Positions 55,477-63,608 of a DNA stretch of 64,000 nt are shown here, piece by piece; the stretch's first letter is position 1, and the number at the start of each line of letters is the position of its first letter. The DNA is from Dichotomicrobium thermohalophilum. Its GTDB lineage: Bacteria; Pseudomonadota; Alphaproteobacteria; Rhizobiales; Rhodomicrobiaceae. The stretch covers positions 582,501 to 646,500 of the forward strand of contig NZ_QXDF01000001.1 of NCBI RefSeq assembly GCF_003550175.1, read 5' to 3'. A model generated the notes under the pieces. It searched no databases, was not told where the DNA came from, and saw only the letters and a program-made list of their open reading frames with translations. The position numbers and the translations under genes are program-made.

Positions 55477-55648
55477 GGTGCTGTCTCCCTTCGCTCGTGA
55501 GCGTGTGACTCTGTTAGCGCCTGTGGCGCCGGACAGATTAGCGAGGATACATATCAGAAATGATGATGCGGCGCCCGTTGCGTCAATGAACGGTTGCCAC
55601 TCGCAACGCCTGGCGGAAAACACTGTTTTACGCAGCGGGCGTTTCGTG

Positions 55649-55671
55649 AAACAGCCCGCCACAGGCTGTTT
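55649..55671 (-). terminator. Terminator after the TRAP transporter genes
   Basis: AAACAGCC (55649-55656) pairs with GGCTGTTT (55664-55671) around a seven-base loop. It begins 6 bases past the stop of the leftward large permease gene. U-rich pairing is inside the stem in both directions, so it may act both ways. Confidence 0.5.
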
Positions 55672-55676
55672 TCAGC

Positions 55677-57299
55677 CTACTGACCGTACAGCGCAACCGG
55701 GAGCCACGTGGCAATCTCGGGCGTGTACCACAGCACGATCAGGGCGAGGAGCTGGATGATCACAAAGGGGATGATGCCCTTGTAGATCTCGATCGTGCGT
55801 ACCTCCGGCGGGGCCACGCCGCGCAGGTAGAACAGCGCGAAGCCGAAGGGTGGTGTCAGGAACGAGGTCTGCAGGTTGATCGCCATCATTACGCCGAGCC
55901 AGACCGGGTTGATCGGCTCGCCCGGAGCGATCTCCATCTGCAGCAGGATCGGCGCGACGATGGGCACGACGATGAAGATGATCTCCAGGAAGTCGAGGAA
56001 GAAGCCCATGACAAACATCGTCAGCATGACCAGAAGCACCGCACCAACCGCGCCGCCAGGCAGGCTGGACAGAAACTCCTCGATCCACTCGTCGCCGCCG
56101 AAGCCGCGAAACACCAGTGAAAACATGCCTGCGCCGACGAGGATGATGAAAACCATCGACGAGATCGTCATGGTCGAACGCATGACCAGTAGCAGCACGC
56201 GCTCCCCGTTTTCGTCGCGGGTCTGGTAGGCACGCCACGCGGCCAGCGCAACGCCGGCGAACAGCACTGCCGTGAGCAGCATGGCGACGATGATCGCGAT
56301 CATCTCCTGCTGCGGGATCACGTCGCGCTGCAGCCGCAAATCGAACGACGCGCTCATCACTAGCAGGATGACGAGGCTCACCCCGCCCGCGATGAGCAGG
56401 CCGGAGCGCGACGGCAGCAGCTTGTAGCCAGCCAGCATCATTGCCCCGACCGCGCCGACCCCTGCCGCCTCCGTGGGCGAGGCCAGTCCGCCAAGGATGG
56501 AGCCCAGGACGGCGACAATCAGGATGATCGGCGCGAACAGCACACCCGCCAGATGCACGAGTTGTTCGCGCGGGGTACGCCCGCTGTCCGCCATCTGCAC
56601 GGCCGGCGCGAGTTCGGGGCGGAGCCAGGTCAGCACGAGCTGATAGAGCATGTACATGCCCACCAGCAGGAGGCCGGGCAGCAGCGCGCCGGCGAACAGG
56701 TCATTAACGGACACCGTGTCCGGGGCGAAGATGCCCATGTCGAACTGCGCCTGCTGATAGGCCGAGGAAAGCTGATCGCCCAGCAGCACCAGCACGATCG
56801 AGGGCGGGATGACCTGTCCCAGCGTGCCGGAGGCTGCGATGGTGCCGCAGGAGAAGGACCGGCTGTAGCCGCGGCGCAGCATGGTCGGTAGCGAGATCAG
56901 GCCCATCGTCACGACGGTTGCGCCGACGATGCCCGTGGAGGCCGCCAGGAGCGCGCCGACCACGCACACGGAGAAAGCCAGCCCGCCTGGCAGCGAGCCG
57001 AACATACGGCCCATGTTGTCCAGAAGTTCCTCGGCGACCTTCGATCGCTCCAGCATTACGCCCATGAAGACGAACAGCGGCACCGCGACCAGCACCTCGC
57101 TGCTCATGGTCTGGAAGATGCGCTGCGGAAAGGCGCTCAGGAACCCAAGATCGAAGACGCCCAGCGCATAACCTATGAAGGCGAAGGCGGCGGAGGTGCC
57201 CGCAAGGACGAATGCGACCGGGAAACCGGTCAGCAGCAGCCCCACCGTGGTGAGGAACATGATGAGACAGAGGACTTCAGGGTCGAGCAGGAAGCTCAT
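55677..57299 (-). CDS. TRAP transporter large permease (DctM/FcbT3 type)
   Basis: The 540-residue protein has many helices and the DctM pattern: VLVAVPLFVFMGVMLERSKV, ASTGIVGATVVTMGLISLPT, GTIAASGTLGQVIPPSIVLV and NPVWLGVMMAINLQTSFLTP. It is about 100 residues longer than standard DctM because of an extra membrane region in the middle (about 285-375), as in the mannitol/chloroaromatic (COG4664) branch. It imports a small carboxylate with Na+ or H+. The small permease is 22 bases upstream. Confidence 0.94.
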   Translation of the reverse strand: MSFLLDPEVLCLIMFLTTVGLLLTGFPVAFVLAGTSAAFAFIGYALGVFDLGFLSAFPQRIFQTMSSEVLVAVPLFVFMGVMLERSKVAEELLDNMGRMFGSLPGGLAFSVCVVGALLAASTGIVGATVVTMGLISLPTMLRRGYSRSFSCGTIAASGTLGQVIPPSIVLVLLGDQLSSAYQQAQFDMGIFAPDTVSVNDLFAGALLPGLLLVGMYMLYQLVLTWLRPELAPAVQMADSGRTPREQLVHLAGVLFAPIILIVAVLGSILGGLASPTEAAGVGAVGAMMLAGYKLLPSRSGLLIAGGVSLVILLVMSASFDLRLQRDVIPQQEMIAIIVAMLLTAVLFAGVALAAWRAYQTRDENGERVLLLVMRSTMTISSMVFIILVGAGMFSLVFRGFGGDEWIEEFLSSLPGGAVGAVLLVMLTMFVMGFFLDFLEIIFIVVPIVAPILLQMEIAPGEPINPVWLGVMMAINLQTSFLTPPFGFALFYLRGVAPPEVRTIEIYKGIIPFVIIQLLALIVLWYTPEIATWLPVALYGQ

Positions 57300-57321
57300 G
57301 TCGCCGGGGCCTCCTACGCTA

Positions 57322-57888
57322 TCATGACTGTTCTGCCGCGCCTGGCTGGTCCCAGCTCATCGGGCCGGGGGAATAGCGCGGCCATCGTCCCATGAGAAAC
57401 AGGAACGCCTTGATGCCCGTGGACAGCGCCTGCAGCCCGACAAACGCGGCGAAGACCCAGATCACCGTCTTGTACAGGAAGATCAGCGGGAGACCCGCCA
57501 GTTCGGTCGAGCCTTCGAGCACCCGCCACGCATTGATGACATAGCCCCAGGACAGCCAGATGGTGAGGATGCAAAGCGGGATGATGAACACGACCGATCC
57601 GAGCAGATCGACCCAAGCCTTATATCGCTGGCTGGCCTCGCGGTAGAACACGTCGACCCGCACATGGCCGTCATAGAGCAGTGTGTAGCCCGCGCCGATC
57701 ATGAACAGCAGGCCGTGCAAATACCAGATCGACTCCGACAGCGCCGTGTTCGAGAAGGCGAAGACGTAGCGCAGGATCACGACGCCGAACTGGATCAGCA
57801 CCATGAGGAATGCCGCCCAGGCGATAACGTTGCCGACCCGGGTGTTCAGCGCGTCGATGGCGTTGGCGATACGGTAAAGCGTCTGCAT
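57322..57888 (-). CDS. TRAP transporter small permease (DctQ/FcbT2 type)
   Basis: The 188-residue protein has four helices with the DctQ pattern WAAFLMVLIQFGVVILRYVF, SESIWYLHGLLFMIGAGYTL and HVRVDVFYREASQRYKAWVD. It forms the membrane unit with the large permease. I use ATG 57888. A GTG 21 bases upstream is possible. It lies between the binding-protein and large-permease genes. Confidence 0.92.
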   Translation of the reverse strand: MQTLYRIANAIDALNTRVGNVIAWAAFLMVLIQFGVVILRYVFAFSNTALSESIWYLHGLLFMIGAGYTLLYDGHVRVDVFYREASQRYKAWVDLLGSVVFIIPLCILTIWLSWGYVINAWRVLEGSTELAGLPLIFLYKTVIWVFAAFVGLQALSTGIKAFLFLMGRWPRYSPGPMSWDQPGAAEQS

Positions 57889-58003
57889 CTGGGGCGCGCC
57901 TTGTCGCACGGCTGGGACGGAGCCCGTCCGTCCGTTTCTGCCTAGAGTTCAGACCCACGGACGAGCGGCACGTTGTAAACGTACCGCCCGCGTGTCGTCG
58001 CGC

Positions 58004-59092
58004 TTAGCCTTCGGCCAGCGCACGCTTCTGCATGTAGGACTGGTCAGACAGCTTCGACCACTCCAGGGCGATCTTCCGGAAGGCGGAATAGCTGTCATAG
58101 ACCTTCTTGGTGATCGCATCGGCGTTCGCCGCGTCAGCCAGTACGTCTTTCGCGGCCTTGCTGGCCTGGACGAAGACCTCGTCGGGCATCTCGTGCAGGT
58201 TGACGCCGTGCTCGTTGACGAGCGTGTTCAGCGCCTGGGCGTTCTTGGCGTTGAACTCGGCGAGGTCGATGTTGTTTTCCGCCACGGCGCACGCCTGCAG
58301 TGCCGCCTTGTCCGCGTCCGACATGCTTTCGTAAAGCTGGCGGTTCACGCCAAGGCCGAGCGCCGCGCCCGGTTCGTGGAAGCCCGGATAGTAGTAGTTC
58401 TTCACCACCTTGTAGAAGCCGAAGGCCAGATCGTTATAGGGGCCGACCCATTCGGTCGCGTCGATCGTGCCGGACTGCAGGGCTGGCAGGATTTCCGCTC
58501 CGGCCAGGGTCACCGGCGAGCCGCCCAGGGCGCGGATCACGTCGCCACCAAGGCCCGGAATGCGCATCTTCAGGCCCTTGAAGTCCTCGGCCGAGGTGAT
58601 CTCCTTGTTGAACCAACCTGCCATCTGCGAGCCGGTGTTGCCGCAAAGGAACGGCTTGACGTTGAAGTCGGCGGAAAGCTCGTCCCAGAGTTCCTGACCG
58701 CCGCCGTGATGGATCCAGGCATCCATCTCGTCCGGACGGAAACCGAACGGCACGGCCGCGAAGAACGAGAAGGCCGGGGTCTTGCCCTGGTAGTAGTATT
58801 CGGCGGAGTGGTACATATCCGCCGTGCCCTCCTGGACGGCGTCCAGACCCTTGAGCGCCGGCACAAGTTCGCCGCCGCCATAGATGCGAATCTTGTAGCG
58901 GCCTTCCGTGGCGGCCTCGAAGCGCCGGGCAAAGCGTTCGGGCGCGGTGCCAAGACCGGGGAAACCCTTCGGCCAAGCCATCACGAGCTTGAGTTCCTTG
59001 ACGCCCTGGGCGATAGCGGGCGCGGCAACCGCGGAGGCGGCGGTCGCGCCGGCGGCGACGCCGGTAGTCTTCAGAAACGAACGACGATCCAT
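58004..59092 (-). CDS. TRAP transporter substrate-binding protein, TakP/FcbT1-like, Tat signal
   Basis: The 362-residue protein begins with a Tat signal (MDRRSFLKTTGVAAGATAAS, cleavage near AIA-QG). ELKLVMAWPKGFPGLGTAPE, MYHSAEYYYQGKTPAFSFFA, MRIPGLGGDVIRALGGSPV and GTIDATEWVGPYNDLAFGFY match the COG4663 class, which includes the 2-keto acid binder TakP and chlorobenzoate FcbT1. ATG 59092 has AGGAG eight bases upstream. Ligand likely a hydroxy-, keto- or halo-acid. It is first in the leftward TRAP operon. Confidence 0.94.
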   Translation of the reverse strand: MDRRSFLKTTGVAAGATAASAVAAPAIAQGVKELKLVMAWPKGFPGLGTAPERFARRFEAATEGRYKIRIYGGGELVPALKGLDAVQEGTADMYHSAEYYYQGKTPAFSFFAAVPFGFRPDEMDAWIHHGGGQELWDELSADFNVKPFLCGNTGSQMAGWFNKEITSAEDFKGLKMRIPGLGGDVIRALGGSPVTLAGAEILPALQSGTIDATEWVGPYNDLAFGFYKVVKNYYYPGFHEPGAALGLGVNRQLYESMSDADKAALQACAVAENNIDLAEFNAKNAQALNTLVNEHGVNLHEMPDEVFVQASKAAKDVLADAANADAITKKVYDSYSAFRKIALEWSKLSDQSYMQKRALAEG

Positions 59093-59154
59093 CAAAGCTC
59101 TCCTAAGTTCCTCCACACACAGTTCGGCCGCGTGGGCCTTTTGCAGGCTGGCCT

Positions 59155-59853
59155 TTACGCGGCCGGGGCCAGAAGGTCCTGGAAGTCGGACAGAGAGTTA
59201 ATGACAGCTAAGGGCTTGGCAGGCAAGTGCTCGGGGGGCTGGGAGAACCGGTTCAGGTGGCAGACGGCCAGGCCAAAGTGGGCGGCTCCAGCGACGTCCC
59301 AGCCGTTGGCCGATACGAAACCGATCTGCTCGCGTGGCAGGTCGAAGGCGTCGACGGCGAGCTGATAGGTTCGCGGATCGGGTTTGTAGATGCCCACCGT
59401 ATCGACGGAAATGACATGGTCGAGCAGGTCTGGAAAACCAGCGTGTGCCACCGCCTGCTGCAGCATATCTGGCGCCCCATTGGACAGGATCGCCGTGGCG
59501 ATGCCGCGCTCGCGCAGCGCGGAAAGAGCGGACGCGGCGTCGTCATAGGTGTCGAGGTCGCGGTAGAGCGCCAAGAGCTTGTCGCGTAGCTCGGGAGTGG
59601 CGATACCGTGCGCCTCCAGCGCGTAGTCCAGCGCATCGCACGTGACCTGCCAGAAGTTCGCGTAGTCGCGCATCAGGCTGCGCAGCCAGGTGTATTGAAG
59701 CTGCTTTTGGCGCCAAAGTTCCGAGACGAGCGCGGCGTTAGGCCCGATCTCGCCAGCGAGCCGGGCCATTGGCGCGTGCACGTCGAACAGTGTGCCGTAC
59801 GCGTCAAAGGCGACGGCCCTGAGGCCGGAGAGAGATGGGGCGGGGTCGCTCAT
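59155..59853 (-). CDS. Haloacid dehalogenase type II
   Basis: The 232-residue protein has the L-2-haloacid dehalogenase motifs: AFDAYGTLFDVHAPM (nucleophile Asp17), QLQYTWLRSLMRDYANFWQV, AILSNGAPDML, YKPDPRTYQLA and FVSANGWDVAGAAHFG. These are specific to type II dehalogenases rather than general HAD phosphatases. It replaces halogen with hydroxyl on 2-haloacids such as chloroacetate. It ends 63 bases from the start of the TRAP binding protein gene and is read in the same direction, so it may be the first gene of that operon. Confidence 0.9.
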   Translation of the reverse strand: MSDPAPSLSGLRAVAFDAYGTLFDVHAPMARLAGEIGPNAALVSELWRQKQLQYTWLRSLMRDYANFWQVTCDALDYALEAHGIATPELRDKLLALYRDLDTYDDAASALSALRERGIATAILSNGAPDMLQQAVAHAGFPDLLDHVISVDTVGIYKPDPRTYQLAVDAFDLPREQIGFVSANGWDVAGAAHFGLAVCHLNRFSQPPEHLPAKPLAVINSLSDFQDLLAPAA

Positions 59854-59926
59854 GCCGGGTCTGCTGCGCTGTTGATGCTGGCGGCATCATGCACGGTGCG
59901 CGCCGCGAGACGCAAGGCGCGAAGGC

Positions 59927-60958
59927 TTAGAACGGGCGGGCCGGACCAAGGGAGGCGGCAAACAGCACCACCCCCAGCATCATGACCACAAAGCCCCCGC
60001 CCAACGCCGCGACGGTCTGCACGCGCTCGGCCCACAAAGAGCCAGTCCCTCCGGCGCGCGCGGCCAGTTCCCGCGAGCCCACGGCAGCCGCCGCGAGCAC
60101 GGAAACGGTGATCGCCGTGCCGAGCGACATGGCGAAGGTGGACAGAATGCCGGCCCAGAACAGGCCCTGTGTCAGCGCGAAGACCAAGACGACGATCGCC
60201 CCGGTGCAGGGCCGAACGCCGACCGCCAGCATGATCGCCGCTGCGCTGCGCCAGGACCATGTGCCTTGCAGCGTGCTTGGGTCGGGCATGTGGGCGTGGC
60301 CGCAGCATTCGTCGTCATGCGCGTGGTCGTGCCGGTCGGCGTGCGTGCGCCGCCGCAAGATGCGCCGTACCGCGGCGACGAGCATCACCGCGCCGACGAC
60401 TGCAACCAGCGCATAGCTGAGCGTCTCCAACTCACCCACCCGCTCACGGATGCTGAGCCCTGCTGCGTTCAGGAGGATCGCCATCACGCCGACGAGGACG
60501 ATGGCCGACAGCGCCTGCACGAACGACGAGCCGAAGGCCAGGATGATCCCGCGCCGCGCCGTGCGCTCGTTCGCAAGCGCGTAGGACGATATCACGGCCT
60601 TCCCGTGGCCTGGTCCGATCGCGTGAACCACGCCGTAGAAGAAACTGAGCAGGACGAGAGCCAAACCGGCGGAAAATGCGCGCTCCTCCTTCAGTGTACG
60701 CACGCCGCCGGCAAGTTCGCGATAGAGCTGTTGCTGTGTCTGCTGGATCCAGTTCCAGAAACGACCGAAAGGGCCGGGTTCGCTCCCCGGCGCGGGCGCG
60801 GCGCTCGGCGGCGTGCGCGTGCCGAACGGATTCTGCGCGCCGTCGGCCTGCGCGACAACGGTGGTGTCAAGAGACGCTGCCGTTTCGGAGGTGAACGCGC
60901 CAACAAGCAGTGTGATCAGCGCCAGGGCTGTCAGTGCCCATTTCGTCCACCCAGTCAT
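59927..60958 (-). CDS. Nickel/cobalt exporter, NicO/RcnA-like
   Basis: The 343-residue protein has a signal-anchor start, six to seven helices and the NicO motifs HAIGPGHGKAVISSYALA and GVRPCTGAIVVLVFA. Between helices is a His/Cys/Asp-rich loop (ADRHDHAHDDECCGHAHM) suited to metal binding. It probably exports Ni2+ or Co2+. ATG 60958 is used. A GTG 24 bases upstream is an alternative. It follows a Met-rich EF-hand gene and a DUF1007 gene. Confidence 0.9.
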   Translation of the reverse strand: MTGWTKWALTALALITLLVGAFTSETAASLDTTVVAQADGAQNPFGTRTPPSAAPAPGSEPGPFGRFWNWIQQTQQQLYRELAGGVRTLKEERAFSAGLALVLLSFFYGVVHAIGPGHGKAVISSYALANERTARRGIILAFGSSFVQALSAIVLVGVMAILLNAAGLSIRERVGELETLSYALVAVVGAVMLVAAVRRILRRRTHADRHDHAHDDECCGHAHMPDPSTLQGTWSWRSAAAIMLAVGVRPCTGAIVVLVFALTQGLFWAGILSTFAMSLGTAITVSVLAAAAVGSRELAARAGGTGSLWAERVQTVAALGGGFVVMMLGVVLFAASLGPARPF

Positions 60959-61030
60959 GAAAGCACCCCCGTCTGCCTTCACCTGCGGATTGTCAGGCGG
61001 CGGGCGGATGGCCCACCCGCCGCGCGCGCT

Positions 61031-61690
61031 TTACTCGGTCCGCTCCTGTTGGCCCGGCCCATAGCCACGGCCCATGCCCCGACCCATGCCTTGGTGCATA
61101 CCGCGCCGCATCATGCCGCGACCTCTCATGCCGCGACCATCATTGCGGCCCATGAACCGGTTCATGCGCTCGAACGGCGCCTGCAATTCCGACAGGGTCA
61201 CCGTGGCATCGCCGTCATCATCGAAGAACTGAAAACGGTCCACCATCATCGGCCGCGTGTGTGCCGCATGCATTTCGGCGAATTCCTGCAGCGACAGATT
61301 GCCGTCGCCATCCGCGTCAAATTTTTGCACCTGCTGTTTCCAGAAGTTTGCGGCCTCTTCTTCCGAGACGCGGCCATCCTCATCGGCGTCGGCCATCTCC
61401 TTGAAACGCATGCGCGCGCCGGGCCCCATGCCGTGCATCATGCCCCAGCCGCGGCCCATCATGCCGGGCCACATTCCCTGGCCCATCATGCCGCGGCCCA
61501 TCATTCCAGGGGTCATTCCGTGATGCATCATCATGCCACGTCCCATCATGCCGGGCCCCATGCCATAGCCCATTCCCCGGCCATAACTAGACTCCTCACC
61601 GTTCTCGTCCTGAGCGACGGCGAGGCCGCCAAGACCCGCCAGTCCGATGGTCGCAACGGCAAGTGCGGCGATTAAGCTTTTCCCGTACAT
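61031..61690 (-). CDS. Secreted Met/Gly-rich EF-hand protein
   Basis: The 219-residue protein has a signal peptide (cleavage near VAQ-DE at 27). A Met/Gly/Arg-rich segment (about 36-95) is built from PGMMGRGMM-like units. Three EF-hand loops follow at 101-112 (DADEDGRVSEEE), 125-136 (DADGDGNLSLQE) and 157-168 (DDDGDATVTLSE). A second Met/Gly/Arg tail spans 180-210. It contains about 30 Met in all. ATG 61690 has GGAGG six bases upstream. It lies between DUF1007 and the Ni/Co exporter genes, so a metal-binding periplasmic role is likely. Confidence 0.82.
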   Translation of the reverse strand: MYGKSLIAALAVATIGLAGLGGLAVAQDENGEESSYGRGMGYGMGPGMMGRGMMMHHGMTPGMMGRGMMGQGMWPGMMGRGWGMMHGMGPGARMRFKEMADADEDGRVSEEEAANFWKQQVQKFDADGDGNLSLQEFAEMHAAHTRPMMVDRFQFFDDDGDATVTLSELQAPFERMNRFMGRNDGRGMRGRGMMRRGMHQGMGRGMGRGYGPGQQERTE

Positions 61691-61850
61691 TCTTGTCCTC
61701 CATTTTCGAGGTTTTTTCAGGCGCCCCACATCCAACCCCCTCGGGATGCACGCAAGACACTGGTGTCAAAACGATGGGAGGCAGTTGGCCGTTCCTTAAC
61801 TTTTCTCGGTGGCGCCGCCGCACGGCTCCGCTACCACTTGCATTTCGCGG

Positions 61851-62513
61851 CTATGATGCCGGCTTGCAACGCAGCGCGACGTCCTGGGCGAATTGCGCGC
61901 CCCAGTCTTGCGCCGGGTCAAGCGAATCGAAGAACGCTTCGCCAAGAGTCTGCGTTGTGGTCGATGCTGCCGGAGCCTCGCCGATCTCGGTGGTGCAGCC
62001 CGCTGGGACGTTGCCCGCGAGTGTGACCGGTTGCTCGTCCGCGAGGCTGAAGGACACGAAAAAGGTCGGGTCGTACACAGAGAAGCTGAACTGGCCGGCC
62101 TTTTCCGGCGGCACCGGCTCGGCCAGCGGCAGTGTGAAGTGCAGCGTCAGCAGTGTGCCGTCATAGACGAGGTCGTAGTCGACCGGATCGTTCCGCAACA
62201 GCTTCTGCTCGCCCAGTTCGGCAAAGGTGAAGTAGTCGAAATCGCCCAGGCTCTCGATGTTCGTGCGGGCCAGAGGTTCAAGCTCCGCCGCGCTGTATTC
62301 GCCGTCGCCGTTTGCATCCATGCCTTGCAGAGCGAAGGCGGTATAATACTCATCGAAGACCCATTTGTGCCGGAAGCCAGTGATCGCGCCGGCGTCGTTG
62401 AACACCACCTTGGTCTCGACTGTCACCCAGACATGCGGATGGGCCTGCCCCGGCACAGGCGCCAGCAGCACGGCCATGGCCGCGAATGAAGCCAGATATC
62501 GCCAGATCGTCAT
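61851..62513 (-). CDS. DUF1007 family periplasmic protein
   Basis: The 220-residue protein has a signal peptide (cleavage after GQA at 24) directly followed by HPHVWVTVETKVVFND, the DUF1007 hallmark with N-terminal His residues. An EF-hand-like DANGDGEYSAAE lies at about 66-78. YDLVYDGTLLTLHFTLPLAE and VYDPTFFVSF follow. DUF1007 genes usually precede NicO-type exporters, and the exposed His-Pro-His suggests metal delivery. AGGAG is eight bases before ATG 62513. Confidence 0.9.
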   Translation of the reverse strand: MTIWRYLASFAAMAVLLAPVPGQAHPHVWVTVETKVVFNDAGAITGFRHKWVFDEYYTAFALQGMDANGDGEYSAAELEPLARTNIESLGDFDYFTFAELGEQKLLRNDPVDYDLVYDGTLLTLHFTLPLAEPVPPEKAGQFSFSVYDPTFFVSFSLADEQPVTLAGNVPAGCTTEIGEAPAASTTTQTLGEAFFDSLDPAQDWGAQFAQDVALRCKPAS

Positions 62514-62575
62514 CTCTCGCACTCCTCGCTGAATCCGATAACTGGCCTGACATTTTGTCGAGATTGGGTCCGGGC

Positions 62576-63196
62576 TTACGACGCCTTGGCGCCTCTCCGG
62601 CTGCGCCAGTAAACCCACGCGGCGACCAGCAGGGCGAGCAGGAACGGCACCGCCAAGATGACGAGGGCGTGCTCGTTGACGAAAGCCTGCAACCCGCTGA
62701 TCCGCTGACCGAGCACATAGGCACCGCCGCCCCAGACCAGCGCCCACAGCCCGCTGCCCAGCAGATTGGCGATCAGAAAAGCGGGCCAGGACATGTCCGC
62801 TGCGCCGGCCGCGACACCTTTCATTTGGCGCAGGAACGGGAAGAACTGGGCGAAGAACACCAGCTTCATGCCGTTGCCACGCAGGCGTCTCTGCGTTTCC
62901 TCGATCCTGGCGGGAGTGATCCGCAGACGGTGGCCGTATCGCTTGAGCGCGGGCAAGCCGCCATAGCGCCCGATGACATAGGCGATGATGCCGCCCGCCG
63001 CGCCGCCGAGCCAGCCCGCGAGAATGACGTGCCAGACCCAGAAGGACTGCGACGTCGACAGCAACGCCGCGACGACCAGAAGCGTTTCCGCCGGTGTCGG
63101 CCCGCCGATCTTTTCCAGGAGCACGCTGGCGAACACCGTGAACGCGCCATACTGATACAGGAACGGCTCGATCGAGCTCAGATCGGCGGAGATCAA
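62576..63196 (-). CDS. DedA family membrane protein
   Basis: The 206-residue protein has five to six hydrophobic segments and the DedA/SNARE-associated core: EKIGGPTPAETLLVVAALLS, GGIIAYVIGRYGG, VFFAQFFPFLRQMKGVAAGA and NLLGSGLWALVWGGGAYVLG. DedA proteins are undecaprenyl-phosphate or phospholipid flippases. It is read leftward and followed 62 bases later by the DUF1007 gene, so it may be co-transcribed with the metal module, though function is separate. Confidence 0.92.
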   Translation of the reverse strand: MISADLSSIEPFLYQYGAFTVFASVLLEKIGGPTPAETLLVVAALLSTSQSFWVWHVILAGWLGGAAGGIIAYVIGRYGGLPALKRYGHRLRITPARIEETQRRLRGNGMKLVFFAQFFPFLRQMKGVAAGAADMSWPAFLIANLLGSGLWALVWGGGAYVLGQRISGLQAFVNEHALVILAVPFLLALLVAAWVYWRSRRGAKAS

Positions 63197-63608
63197 CGCC
63201 AGTTATCCTTCATACACGCCGGGCGGTGCGCGCGCCGCTCGGCCGGCCTCTTTCGCTTGTGAAATTAGGATGTGACGCGGCGCAGAAAACCCATACGCGC
63301 AGGGAATTGCAATCCCGTTGTTCAGCGCGCCTGCTTTTTGGTCATTTTGCGCCCCTCCGCGTTGTACGCAAGAAAAGCTGCCGCTACCGCAACCTCCAAA
63401 GGCCATGGTTGGGGCATACAGCCCTCAAACACTTTCTCCTGGGCACGGCCTGCTGGTGCGGCTTTGGAAAGCCTCCATTCCAGTCCTTGATAGACCAGGT
63501 TTATCGACGCGGCTCTGGCTCACATCAAGTCTTGTCGTGGCCACAATTCCGGTTAGGTTTTGCGCGAAAAATTAAATTGCAGTGTTTATTGCAGCGACGG
63601 GCGGGGTG
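63197..63608. promoter_or_regulatory. Intergenic region between dedA and sat starts
   Basis: These 412 bases carry no believable gene. They contain the divergent promoters of dedA and sat. An 8-bp palindrome ATTGCAAT lies inside GGGAATTGCAATCCC near 63302-63316. The part nearest sat (63540-63600) is AT-rich. CGGGCGGGG just before the ATG is a likely ribosome site. No sulfur-related riboswitch is recognised. Confidence 0.4.
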
